64,000 bases of DNA from Takifugu bimaculatus (lineage: Eukaryota > Chordata > Actinopteri > Tetraodontiformes > Tetraodontidae), in contig CP034979.1 of NCBI GenBank assembly GCA_004026145.2, forward strand, positions 10,632,246-10,696,245, given 5' to 3'. Made by a program: the position numbers and the translations under genes. Shown here in pieces: positions 1 to 20,745 of this stretch. The notes under the pieces were generated by a model. That model did not search any database, had not been told where the DNA came from, and worked only from the letters and a program-made list of their open reading frames with translations. The stretch's first letter is position 1. The number at the start of each line of letters is the position of its first letter.

Positions 1-1992
1 CGTCCCTATCAGTCATTTTTGTCACTTATTTCCTCCCAGACGACAGCCCATCATTTATCAGAGCCCTGTGAGGACAGTTTCAGGGACAGTGTCACAGCAG
101 GCAAACACACCACCTTCGCATGTTTATATTTGCATAATCTCCCACATGAAATCATAAATCCTGTTTTCCAACAAACTGGACCCTGGATCGCTGGAGCGAT
201 CGCGTAATTGACCTATTTAATGATCGAATCCACAGGATTTCTATATAATTTACTGAAGAGGGAGATTATAAAATCACTGGATGACATAAATCTCCTTTAA
301 ATGATGAGAAATCATCAAACGAAACCGCCAACCCGGTGAAATTGTTTGAGCTCTGTTTTTGGAAGAAAACACCCCAATCTGACATTAGAAATGTATTTAT
401 TTTTTTTAGAAAAAAATCCAGGCAAACACTTCAAGAGCAGCGTCACTGCTGTTGGCATCTTTTTCACATGAGACATGAAATGAAACGAGCTCACGTGCAC
501 GAACTGTACTGTGGCTAAAACAACCGAAACATTCATTCGGCTTACAGTTGATACGCTTGACAACCAGTATCAACATTAAAAACAGGAAAATATTGACAAG
601 AAAAAAAAGATTTTACAGCATTCTTGACACAATATTGCTCCCTTACTGAAGTACAAGACAGAAGATGAACAGTTGCATTTAAAAAGGCCCAAATTGTCTG
701 TTAAGTTGAAGACAAACATCAGAAACACACTGTGGGGATGAATCCACACCTATAGATCAACACTGACAGATCCCTTTAAGTGATCAACCTCATGGTCTTT
801 GTGGTCCTTCAACAGTGAAGTCAGTAAAACATCCCCATCGAGGCTAAAATAGACACATTTGCATGGAAACCTTTGACCCTCTATTCCTAAAGGGAAACGG
901 TGTAACAGTGATTCTCTTTCACTCTCCATCATGAGTAAGGCAGTAAGTGTTTCCCAGCCTTCTGCTGGGGAGGGGGGGAGGGGGAGGGGTTCTGTAACAG
1001 TACAGACAAGATGGAGCCAAGCAGCTGTTCACGGTTTCTGGGCTTTTAGCAGGTCCGACAAATTAACAAGTATCAAATGGCTGTAATATACCACCGTCGG
1101 CTTCCAGTGACTCGGTTCCAGGATTCATTTCCATTTCCAGCATCCAGAGAGTGGACTGACAAATATTTGGGTTGGGACTTCTTAGCATTTAACGCTCACT
1201 TTAAAGGCGTCACCAGATGACTGAAATTCTTACAAACATTTTGTAGTTTCTGATATTTTGGGGCCTTTAATGTGTTGCACGATGCTATTTCTTATTCCTC
1301 ATCTGCTCCCTTTCAGTTGTTTCGATTACAGTAAAAATGGATTTGTGGGCAGATTCATACTTGGACAGAAACTGTAGCTGCAGTAACGGCAGCAGCATCA
1401 CAACAGGAGACCACCAACAAATATATTTGCTCTTCTGAGATCTACACTGATCTCCCAATATGATTTTTTTTTAAAAATTTTGCTCAGCATGAAGCACCAT
1501 ATGTATGTGAGAGTTGGCTGATAAACCCAGTATATTACTAATAATATACATGTGGTGCCTGTTGGTAAAGAGAAAAAGACATTTGACTGAGTGGAGCTAA
1601 TGAGCTAGCTAGTCTAATGGAAAGGATTTTGGCAGTAAAATGTATTTCCCTAACAATCAGGGCTAATTATAGGAGAGATGAAGGTAAGAACCGCCGGGAA
1701 CCAAATGACACTGTTGGAGGGGAAGAAACAATTGTAATTATTCCGAGTTTACCAGCATCTTATTCGCGTTCGCGCATTCATCCGTTTGTGTGTTACAGCA
1801 GCCGCGCACGGCTAACGTTACTCATTAAATGATGCCGACTGGTCTGAATGATGAACGCCGTCCTCCTAAATGACAAATCCAAACTTGAATCTAGATATCA
1901 GCGTGGGTCAGGTGAAGGTTCTGCCACAACAGACTCCCATTATAAAAATTTGACAACATACTACCTCCAGCTCAGAATAACACAAAACAGCG
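1..1992 (-). other. nt5c2: nt5c2 3'UTR and downstream DNA
   Basis: This stretch lies downstream of the nt5c2 stop codon and holds no convincing coding exon; its short open frames look like noise. On the minus strand an AATAAA hexamer occurs at 396-401, which would give a 3'UTR of about 1.6 kb. The poly(A) choice is an inference from the hexamer alone. Bases 1-390 lie beyond it and show nothing recognisable. Confidence 0.4.
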
Positions 1993-11083
<9,091 letters not shown>

Positions 11084-12240
11084 CTTGAACTGTAATAACC
11101 GTTTCTGAGAAGAAAAAAGAGGCTAGCAATTATTCCAGAATTCCCTTTATTTGCGTGTTGCTATATCCTCAGTCATTTTTGGCAGGACAAATTAAAAATT
11201 GCCATAAATTATTTCTCACAATGCTTGCCATGCAATCTTTTTGTACTTTCTAAAAAAAGGACAGGTTAAGAGAGTGTTGATATTGAAAACATCATCACAT
11301 TTAACTTCATGTTTGGTTATAGAATGAACAGGTCAATGTCAAAGCACAGAAAAAAAAAAAAGTCAAATATTTTCTTTCCTAATTTAAAAAAAAAATATGA
11401 CCAATAAGAGAAAAAAAATACTAATTAACGTTTGTGTGAAATTAGACAAAACTGAATAATGTAAGTCAAATTCCACAAGTCTGATAAACCTGCAATCCAG
11501 TCATTTCAATGGCAAATTTGATCCCTGTGATTTCTGATAAACCATTTATTGGTAGCCAATCAAGATGATTGATGACCCTTGCCCTTAAAACACAACTAGT
11601 TTCTAAATAAGTAGCAGAAGCAAAATTTGACAAGCAAGAAGAAATTGAGAGGAAAAAAAATAGCAGTTGAATTCGACAGGTAACCGGAAGTACAAAAATA
11701 AAAGCCCTAAAACCTTGCACTATGTTTACAGGACCAAACAACGAATTAAACCCAGGATTTAGCGGGAAACGTACATTTTTACATTTACTATCAGAATAAT
11801 AACTACTTTAAATAATCCTGTTTATTCTCCCGTTGTTTTCTACATTTCTGCGTTCGCCTTTTCTGTTTTGCTTGTCTTGGTAGTGTCGCGTCAACTACGC
11901 AGGCGTATCAAAGCAACAGTGACAGCACTTCCTATTGGTCAAGAGAGCCGCACTACCGCAGCACCATCACGTGGTTTTATTGGTCAATGAGAAGCCTAAT
12001 TTAGCCAAGTCAGAACTGTCGCGTTTCAGTACAACAGAAATGGCCCAATGTGGATTTTTCGTAAGTTTTAAAAAGGGGCCGCATCTTTTCTTTTCAGACC
12101 AACAACTGCCGTCAGCCAACGAGATGAGCCGCATTGGTCAAACTCGTGTCAGAGAGCAGAAGAGAGCTGATACTAAATAAAGCGCCGCATCTTTAATCCC
12201 AGTGACATTTTACGGGCTATTTCTGATTATCACGATAAAA
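11084..12240 (-). promoter_or_regulatory. nt5c2: nt5c2 5' region and probable promoter
   Basis: Upstream of the first nt5c2 coding exon there is no other gene. Three inverted ATTGG boxes at 11934-11938, 11979-11983 and 12133-12137 read as CCAAT boxes on the minus strand, the nt5c2 strand, and the surroundings are richer in CpG than the flanks. This fits a TATA-less promoter driving a non-coding first exon between about 11.1 and 11.9 kb. The start site and 5'UTR splicing are not determined. Confidence 0.45.
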
Positions 12241-13460
12241 TAAAGTGAGTCATACGGGAGGATTACGTCCCCCCCTCCCCCCTCAAAGTACTGTTGGGAA
12301 CCCAACAACAGTGTCACCGGGAGGGGGTAGGAGAGCGCAGACCCTCGGGAAAACAGGCAGGATAGGCCGGACACAGCTCCTCATAGCTGGCTGCTCACGA
12401 GTCGGGCACCCACTCGGGAAGGGACAGGAAAACATCCGAGTGGGCTACATGTCACACAAAATCCTCCAAACTCGGTTTTGTTGATATTATCGTGAGTTAT
12501 TAGTTGTTATCATCATAATAAATGTACAAGTGTTCATTCCCCCCGATAAATTGAGTTTAATTTAGACGCATATAATTCAGTAAACACAAAATGTTGCTGT
12601 TATTTCCACCGTGACCCGCTTTTCAAACCCCTATGTTCGACTTGTTGGCCATCCATTACATCTTTTCCACAATGGATAAAATGCACTATTTGTCTTAAAG
12701 GACATAGAGCACCTATATACGCGCATATGTCGCGCAAAATAATTTTCTAAAGAGCTCTAAAAAAAATAGCAATTTGTGTCCAATTAATGCTTCACGTAAA
12801 CAAGGGGTAAAGTTAGCTAAAGGAAGTCTAGCATACAGACTCAAGTGACACTCAGTGTATTTTTATGTTAATTTTCATGGCTTAAACAGCCTTCATATGT
12901 ATGTGACAAGCCAGGCAAATCGAACCCTCTCTTTTAGTAGCATAAAGCCCAACAGACGGTTCTGTGACGACTAAAACAAACTCCCAATCGTGTATAAACT
13001 ACGCTCGAGTGAAGTGCAGATACCTCTTTTCACATTCGCTTCTGATTCTTCTTCTGCGACTGGTTCTTCTCTTCTTCTACCGTTTGTGTTGCTGTTAATG
13101 GCGCCACCGTCTGGCCTGATAGGGAAGTACAAGCAAGCGCCGGATAAGTTAGAGCGATCGTTGGTAGAGCAAATTTACAGTGCACATTTCTACATAAATG
13201 TAACAGTAAAAAGAAAATATTATCGTTAAATTACGAACATTGTTTTATTAATGACCCCTTTGACATATTTCATTATTTGCCCTTAAAGCATTTTTTTTTA
13301 AAATAGGAAAACAAATAGATATCTTATATCTTTTGTTTTCTCACTACTTCTGCTTAAAGGAAATTTGCAAAATGTTTGAGTTTCCAAGGCTGGTCAGTGT
13401 GAAACGTAAAGCCGGAACTATGGAAGCACAGAGTAAATTATGGTTTATGAATTATTTGAT
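12241..13460. other. Intergenic DNA without recognised features
   Basis: Between the probable nt5c2 promoter and the retrotransposon I see no gene, repeat family or clear regulatory signature. The plus-strand open frames at 12245-12484 and 12990-13229 have no recognisable domain or splice context. Confidence 0.5.
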
Positions 13461-15820
13461 TGGGAGGAACGGTCTGCCCGATCAGAACCAGAGTTGTGTT
13501 CAGTTATTGGACTTCTGTGCTAGTCGCAGTTTGGCCATAACTAACACTATGTTCGAGCATAAGGTTGTTCATCGGTGCTCTTGGCACCATAACGGCCTGG
13601 GCCGTAGGTCAATGATTGACTTTATAGTCGTGTCAGCTGATCTGCGGCCATATGTTTTGGACACTCGGGTGAAGAGAGGAGCAGAGCTGTCAACTGATCA
13701 CTACCTGGTGGTGAGTTGGATCAGGTGGGGGGGGAAGCCACCGCGCAGACCTGGCAGGCCCAAACGCTTAGTGAGGGTCTGTTGGGAACGCTTGGTGGAG
13801 GAACCCGTCAGGCTGGTCTTCAACTCCCACCTCCGACAGAGCTTTGATCATGTTCCGAGGGCGGTAGGGGACATTGAGTCTGAATGGGCCATGTTCCGCT
13901 CCGCCATTGTCGAGGCGGCTGTCGCGAGCTGTGGCTGCAAGGCCGCTGGTGCTGGTCGTGGCGGTAATCCCCGTACCGATGGTGGACACCAGAGGTGAGG
14001 GGAGCCGTCAAGCTGAAGAAAGAGGCCTACAGGTCAGGGCTGGTCTGTGGGTCTCCAGAAGCAGCTGACCGGTACAGGTTGGCTAAGCGGGTTGCAGCCG
14101 CGACAGTCGCGGAGGCCAAAACTCGGGCATGGGAGGAGTTTGGTGAGGCTATGGAGGAAGACTTTCGGTCTGCTCCGAGAAGATTCTGGCAAACTGTCCG
14201 GCGCCTTAGGGGCGGCAGGCGGCAACTCGCACACACCGTGTTAGGTGTGCGTGGGGAGCTGCTGACGTCTCCTGGGGCAATTATCTGGCAGTGGAAGGAA
14301 TACTTCGAGGAGCTCCTCAATCCTACCAACACGTATCCTCGAGGTGGAACAGAGTCGGATGACCAGGAGGTGGACCATCCAATTTCCGGAGCGGAAGTTG
14401 CCGAGGTAGTGAAACAGCTGCCCGGCGGCGGAGCTCCGGGAGCGGATGAGATCCGCCCGGGGTATCTTAAGGCTCTGGATGTTGTAGGGCTGTCCTGGTT
14501 GACACGCCTCTACAACATTGCGTGGACATCGGGGGCAGTGCCCTTGGACTGGCAGACCGGGGTGGTGGTGCCTATTTTTAAGAGGGGGACCAGAGGGTGT
14601 GTTCCAACTATAGGGGGATCACACTCCTCAACCTCCCTGGGAAAGTCTATGCCAGGGTGCTGGAAAAGAGGATTGACTGATAGTCGAACCTCTGATCAAG
14701 GAGGAACAATGCGGGTTTCGCCCCGGTCGTGGAACCACGGATCAGCTCTTTACCCTTGCTGGGGTGCTTAAGGGGAGTTGGGAGTTTGCCCAACCAGTCC
14801 ACATGTGTTTTGTGGACTTGGAAAAGGCTTATGACTGGGTCCCCAGGAGCACCCTGTGGGGGGTGCCCTGGGAGTATGGGGTGGAAGGTCCCTTGTTAAG
14901 GGCCGTCCAGTCCCTGTACCAAAGGAGCAGGAGTTTGGTCCGGATAGCCGGTTGTAAGTCGGACTCATTCCCAGTGAGGGTTGGACTCCGCCAGGGCTGC
15001 CCTTTGTCACTGGTTTTGTTCATAACTTTTATGGACAGAATTTCTAGGCACAGCCGGGGAGTGGAGGGTGTCGAGTTCGGTGGGTGGAAGATCTTGTCAC
15101 TGCTTTTTGCGGATGACGTAGTTCTTCTGGCGCCATCGAACAGGGACCTCCATCAAATGCTGGGACGGTTCGCAACCGAGTGTGAAGCGGCAGGGATGCG
15201 GATCAGCACCTCCAAGTCAGAGTCCATGGTCCTCGCTCGGAAAAAGGTAGAGTGCCTTCTCCGGGTTGGGGAGGAGGTCCTGCCTCAGGTGGAGGAGTTC
15301 AAGTATCTCGGGATCTTGTTCACGAGTGAGGGCAGGATGAAACGGGAGATCGACAGGCGGATCGGAGTGGCGTCAGCAGTGATGCGGGCGCTTAACCGAT
15401 CCATCATGGTGAAGAAGGAGCTAAGCCGGAAGGCGAAGCTCTCGATTTACCGGTCGATCTACGTCCCAGTCCTCACCTATGGCCTATCAACGCTGGGTGA
15501 TGACCGAACGAACGAGATCGTGGATACAAGCGGCTGAAATGAGTTTCCTCCGCAGGGTGGCCGGGCTCAGCCTTAGAGATAGGGTGAGAAGCTCGGACAT
15601 CCGGGAGGGGCTCGGAGTAGAACCGCTGCTCCTCCACATCGAGAGGAGTCAGTTGGGGTGGCTCGGGCATCTGGCTAGGATGCCTTCCGGACGCCTCCCT
15701 TTAGAGGTGTCTGGACATGTCCCACCGGGAGGCGGCCTCGTGGCCGGCCCAGGACTAGGTGGAGAGATTACATCTCTCGCCTGGCTTGGGAGCGGGTGGG
15801 GGTTCCCCCGGAAGAGCTGA
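13461..15820 (+). pseudogene. Broken endonuclease-reverse transcriptase ORF of LINE copy 1
   Basis: The coding part of the LINE is split over four open stretches in different frames: 13461-13998, 13995-about 14600, 14764-about 15480 and 15535-about 15750. The endonuclease lacks its N-terminal catalytic residues because of 5' truncation. The reverse transcriptase keeps the catalytic ADD motif near 15110. No functional protein can come from it. Confidence 0.85.
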
Positions 15821-15926
15821 TGGAAGTAGCCGGGGAGAGGGTTGTCTGGGCATCCCTCCTGAAGCTGCTGCCCCCGCGACCGGATCCGGATAAGCGGGAG
15901 AAAACGAAACGAAACGAAACGAAACA
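13461..15926 (+). mobile_element. 5'-truncated non-LTR retrotransposon (RTE/Rex-like), copy 1
   Basis: A 2466-bp copy of a common fish LINE. It starts inside the apurinic-type endonuclease (GRNGLPDQN..., then SMIDFIVVSADLRPYVLD and the terminal LSTDHYLVV motif) and continues through the reverse transcriptase (VHMCFVDLEKAYD, VGLRQGCPLS, FADDVVLLAP) to the C-terminal region with LTSEGRMKREIDRRIG-type sequence. The frame changes near 13.99, 14.6, 15.5 and 15.75 kb, with stops near 14.68 kb, so it is dead. The 3' end GGATAAGCGGGAGA is followed by a short (AAACG)n tail. AATTATTTGAT occurs at both borders (13450-13460 and 15927-15937), a perfect 11-bp target duplication. The clade name is from memory and tentative. 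Confidence 0.9.
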
Positions 15927-17102
15927 AATTATTTGATGTTCGGCTTAGCATCTCCACTAGAAGCTGCATGTTAAAGTTTGAAATATGAAACCTTATTGTA
16001 CAAAACTGTCACACAAACACATACAGGAATGTAATCAGTATATTTCGTGCAAAATTTGACAGAACAATAACATTTTCAAGATAATGCAGCAGACATTTGT
16101 GGAAAAATGATTTAAGTAGTGAACGCTCACTCACTGCTGCACCACTGCTTCCCTTTACTCAAACAGCGGGACACATGGATGTTCTTCAACAATAATATAA
16201 GTCTGAGCACGCTGGAGCTACCTCCAGAAGTCTACAAAAATACTTTGTCAAAGGCATCAGGAGGCTTCACATTATGGCACCAACACATGTAGTCAGTGTG
16301 ATCAACCATAAATGTTGCATAAGTACATGTTTGTTTTTTTAAATGCAGTTGACCACTAATATCTATATAAAGTAGGAAAGAGCAAAAGGCACCAGAACTT
16401 ACAATATATTTTCTTATTATTCTGGGGCGGTTTTTTTAGTAATTAATGTCATTACGTCATGTGCAGCTACCATCTGTATTTTTGGGAACTGTACAAACCT
16501 GTAGATTTCTGTGATAATCTAACCTGAGTGAGTTTGCTGTGAAGCTCTGGGACAAAAACCTCAGAAAACTTCACCGGCATTCCATTATTTTTGTTTCAAA
16601 GAGGTTCAAAAAAGAAATGCTGCATATAAATGATGCCTCTACGGTGTAATAATGCTGTTGGCTCCCATTGTTGCAGTCGCTGGTCCACCCTGTCTGGGGC
16701 GCGGTGCAGAGAAGACGTCCACCCTCAGCGTTTCGCCTCCAACCTTGTGACGCTTTGATAAATGGCAGCAGAGACCCATGTGAGTGGCTGGTGGGTGTCG
16801 TAAACCTGATGTGATCCAAGTGTCAACATTCAAACGTACTTTGGCAGCAGCAGAGAGCAACAGCTTTAGCTACACGGAGCACTTAAACTCCAGAAACCAT
16901 TAAATGAATTTATAGGAGAGACGCACGCTTGAAGTGTGAACTAGACTGATTCCCATGTCAGGAGAGGTTCCGAGGCCTGGAGCGAAAGGCACCACACCAC
17001 TACGCCCCAGCTTCTGTTAACCCCCAACAGCTGCACATAGTGTCTGAAGCCCTGAGCGCAGAGGCGTTCATATTTGTTTCCAGGCCTGCAGATACGAAGA
17101 CA
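15927..17102 (-). other. wbp1l 3'UTR and intergenic DNA
   Basis: Between the LINE target duplication and the wbp1l stop there are no coding exons. The part next to 17103 should be wbp1l 3'UTR. I found no clear AATAAA on the minus strand to mark its end, so the boundary is unknown. Confidence 0.4.
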
Positions 17103-20100
17103 TCATTTCAGAGACTTGGAGTCAGCTTCAGTGGTGTTCTCAAGAACTGCGTCATCAGCATTGCTCTCCTCAAAGCTCTGTGAATCACAGTGATCGTACG
17201 GGTCCGTTTCCTCTTCTTGAGTTCCTTCCTCTCGTTCCGCAAATCTGTGCTGATCCAGAAGTTCCTGGCCATCGCACACTTCGATCCCAGAGTCCCCAGT
17301 GAAGCGCCGGTACCTGCCCGGTGTCAGTTCCTTGTTGGGGTTGTGAGCACTCTGAATGTGGCCGTGTGCAATATCGGGAGCAGCTGACATTGGTGAATCA
17401 CCGTTGATACAAATGGAATCTGCTGAAGGGAGGGCAAGGAGATTCCTCTCTTTGGTCTGTGGGTGGAGGAGCTGGGTGAAGGGAGGCGTAAGGAGGGGGA
17501 GGCATGACTGGAAGGTCAACCACTTCTTCATAAGCTGGCAGTAAGTAGGAGGGCAAGAATCCTGTAGGAAACACAAGACACGGGACAATTTAGAGCTTTA
17601 GGTGGCATTATCTCAGAACATTTGGTCTCATTTTAGCTAATGTCTAGAATTGTACTCATCAACATTAACAGCCACATGGATGATCAACAAACACTGGGCG
17701 TCTATCTGTCCCACACCAAACAGCAAAATCCCAGAAACAAGCTGAACAATAATCCAGGACGTACAATGAATACAATGTGCATGTTGCGCAATGCATGAAA
17801 ACTAGCGTAAAGTTCGCACCATGAAGTTTTCTGAATTTGAATGGATATTTACGCACAAGAGCAAGACAGACAGGTTGAAGAGATAATGCGCTGAGGAAGA
17901 CGCTAGTGTGGTTGTGTTTTGTCTTTTCGCACCTCATGTCCACACCCTCGTCATGGCTAACGCACAAAGAAATGCTGACAATGCAGCTTTTAAGTTAATG
18001 GCTAAGGATCAACAGCTGGCAGACTCGTTCGTCTTTTTTTAACCTGATGCGTGACCTTTACTGCTGTGTTACAGTCATTTAACGATGAAACATTTAAAAA
18101 GATCATTCTGTGTACCATACAGATCTCATGTTTCAGGGTGGCCGCCTGCGGCTCACACTCAGGTGCGCTATCTAATGTGGAATTTACAGAACACTCCTAG
18201 TGGAATTTATTCAGGCTAGCAAAGTCCACAGACACAAGGGATCCTTGTTTAACAGCATGTTTCTAATTACATCAAGACAACCTCTATTCTGGGAGGTAAG
18301 AGAGTAGGGCAGAAACTAAAAGACTTACTGAGATAAATTGGCAGCTGAGAATTGTTGTGAGCCTCTCTGTAGGCGATGAGGTTGATCTCATTCTGGCGGC
18401 GCTGCTGCTGGAAGCGCTGCTGAGAGCGCCAGTGCTGGAAAATGCAGCCGCATATCAGGACGAGGATGAGCGCCCACACCAACCAGAACCCTGCAAGTAA
18501 ACCTCAGTTAGCGCGCAGGCAGGCAGCAGCAGTGACCACATGTACATGCACAGCGGACGGATCGGGTCTTGAACACATGGGTAGTTTTATGTTTGTTGCC
18601 ATGACACCGAGACAGAACCATGGTGACGATGAGGAGAACTCACACCAAAGTTCATAATAGTAGCTGCAGCACTGGGTTTCCCCGCAGCAGTGACCCCAGT
18701 CACACACGTAGCTCTGGTTGTTCACACCCTGGCACACCAGCTTGCCCTGTGGACACACAAATGCATCAGCCTTTCACCCGCTGACACAGCTCGGGGGTTT
18801 CTCTCCAGTCATTTCATGTGCAAAAACACTTCCTACTTTTGGTTATTCAAGGTCATCAAGAAGGTTTCAGCCATGTGTTATGGCTAAAGACCTTCTATCT
18901 TTATTTCATGGGCACACGGCGCCTGTACCAGTTGACACCATTTCCCAGTACGGCCATCCATCCTTCATGCCCACGTCTTTCATGGTTAACTTAAGTCTGG
19001 CTTTTTCTTCAAGGCTTTGATTTTTCCTAGTCCAGATCTTTTTACACAGTTATCTCTCAGCCAGGGCACAAATGTTCCCATTCTCAGCAACGTGTAAAGT
19101 TTACAGTGTGTTACAAGAGCATTTCTCTTGGTTTCTGTGAGTTCCATTATTACACAGACAGGTGGGAACTATTTCCTAGTATTTTAGATTGTGTGTCACA
19201 CCCAAAGCATTTTTAAAAGCCAGATACCATCCTGAGAAATACAGTGACCTCATAGTACCGCGACAGTAGTTAGGCATGTAGGAGACGGACTTAAAAACTA
19301 TGTAGAGGTAAACCTGTAATCATCTCGCAGCATATGAATCAGAGCAAAAGCTTCTACAGTCACAACATCACCTTTTCCAGTCGGTCCAAGGACGCAAACT
19401 TAAAGCCCAGCGTGGATGTGATGCGAGCCACCAAAGCTTCATTAATCATCATCCATCAATAACAATAATATACTGATTTTGTCCTTTGCTGAGCTGTCAT
19501 GAAACTGTCAAAGGTTTGAGGATTGTCCATATAACTAGTTACTTGTACGCAGAAATTCTGAACTATTCATGAGGGTGGTTATTATTTCAAAGGAAAAGAA
19601 AGTAAAAGGTGAACTTCCAAGCATGAAAATGAGCTTTATTTTAAAACCATTTAAAATAAAGCTACAAGGACGTTATTTTAAAGAGGTGCAGGGATGAGGG
19701 AGGTATTGGCTAGCTGAGGCTACTAGTTTTCTTTATTTTTATTTATAACACTTACTTTCTACTGTTTCATTTCTTTTCCATATGTGCATGTGTGTTATAC
19801 ACGCAAGTCTGAGGATATCTATATTTTCTACTCAGCGTACAGGCTCATAAGGTTAGTTCATAGCAAAAAAAAAAGACTTTAAGGGGAACCATAAATCAGA
19901 TTGAGTGGTGCCAATTCCTGCTAATGGTTGTTAAATAAGTCCGATCTAAACTAATTGACTAAGCTGTCACCAACTTTGTCACTTTAGTACCGCATCAAGA
20001 GTTGAGACTTTCCAAACAGCTGGCTTTTGTAACCTAATCCACAATAATAAGAACACGATCTAGTTAACTATAAGCGCACGAGCAAAACTGAGCTAATTTG

Positions 20101-20260
20101 CGTATGAGTCAATATTCAGCTAGTTCTGTTCTAACAAGCTAACTGTTGGAGTACGTAATCAGGTAGCTAACGCTGGTCGCTAGGCTAACATTACCTCCGC
20201 CAATGTCGCCGCCGTAACCACATTTTCTTGGCCATCGTTGACGTGGAGTGACACCATCAT
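17103..20260 (-). CDS. wbp1l: WW domain-binding protein 1-like (WBP1L), four exons with a frame break in the last
   Basis: WBP1L is a small single-pass membrane protein whose cytoplasmic PPxY motifs bind WW domains such as those of NEDD4-type ubiquitin ligases. Exons: 20195-20260 (MMVSLHVNDGQENV..., inferred from phase and GT donor), 18644-18746, 18329-18490 and 17103-17561. Exon 2 holds the Cys-rich module (GVNNQSYVCDWGHCCGETQC). Exon 3 holds the membrane helix (about residues 56-74) and the family segment NEINLIAYREAHN. Exon 4 starts RFLPSYLLPAYEEVV and reaches PPPPY (residues 131-135). In that frame a TGA occurs at 17398-17400, giving 164 residues. The conserved tail TPGRYRRFTGDSGIEVC lies in the next frame, open to a stop at 17103. 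A one-base insertion (or sequence error) between 17398 and 17487 would explain this; unbroken, the protein would be about 262 residues. The paralogue is not resolved. Confidence 0.85.
18747..20194 (-). other. wbp1l: wbp1l intron 1
   Basis: Lies between the inferred first coding exon and the Cys-rich exon. I see no repeats or exons in it beyond short A/T runs. Its right border rests on the inferred exon 1. Confidence 0.5.
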
Positions 20261-20480
20261 CAAAAGTGTTTTCGAGGCTAAACGTTACTTTAAAAACAGC
20301 AACCTGTTAATTCTACATCACATTGCTGAACCCCCCCCGAGCCTCGGTGTCTACTGGCTAACCAAAACATAACAAGCCCGACAACTTTCACAATCGCTCC
20401 ACCAGCTCGAGCTCGATTCTCGGGCAGTGATTGGCTGATTTAAATGTCAATCAAATATTCCTTTTGACGTCATTCCAAGA
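20261..20480 (-). promoter_or_regulatory. wbp1l: wbp1l 5'UTR and probable promoter
   Basis: Immediately upstream of the inferred wbp1l start, an ATTGG at 20430-20434 reads as CCAAT on the minus strand, beside CpG-containing sequence (CTCGAGCTCGATTCTCGGGC). No TATA box is evident. This supports transcription starting near 20.3-20.4 kb. Confidence 0.4.
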
Positions 20481-20659
20481 TAGATAGTTCGACTGGTAAA
20501 TGGAGAGATGATTCCATAAGTACCATAGATTCTAAGCATTGTCCTTTAGAACATAGTTCATGCTGTAGAACTTGTTCCTCATCATTGGCTTTGCCTTTCC
20601 TGACTCAGACTTGAACAGAGTGTGAATTAGATTCTCTGATTCCCCCAGAGTATTCTTTA

Positions 20660-20661
20660 GG

Positions 20662-20690
<29 letters not shown>
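20660..20690. repeat. (GTTTT)n short repeat
   Basis: About five GTTTT units just upstream of the second LINE insertion. Confidence 0.8.
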
Positions 20691-20693
<3 letters not shown>

Positions 20694-20745
20694 TGCCAGT
20701 ATCACATTAAGCATGTCAGTCAAATCTCTACGTCACATCCAGCAC

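Noticed and set aside
17314..17401. 88-nt intron restoring the wbp1l frame
   Set aside because: It would keep phase but deletes the conserved TPG preceding RYRRFTGDSGIEV and has almost no pyrimidine tract.
20208..20235. Alternative wbp1l start reading MAKKMWLRRRHWR
   Set aside because: This frame leaves phase 2 at the donor and does not match the frame of the Cys-rich exon; the MMVSLHV frame does.
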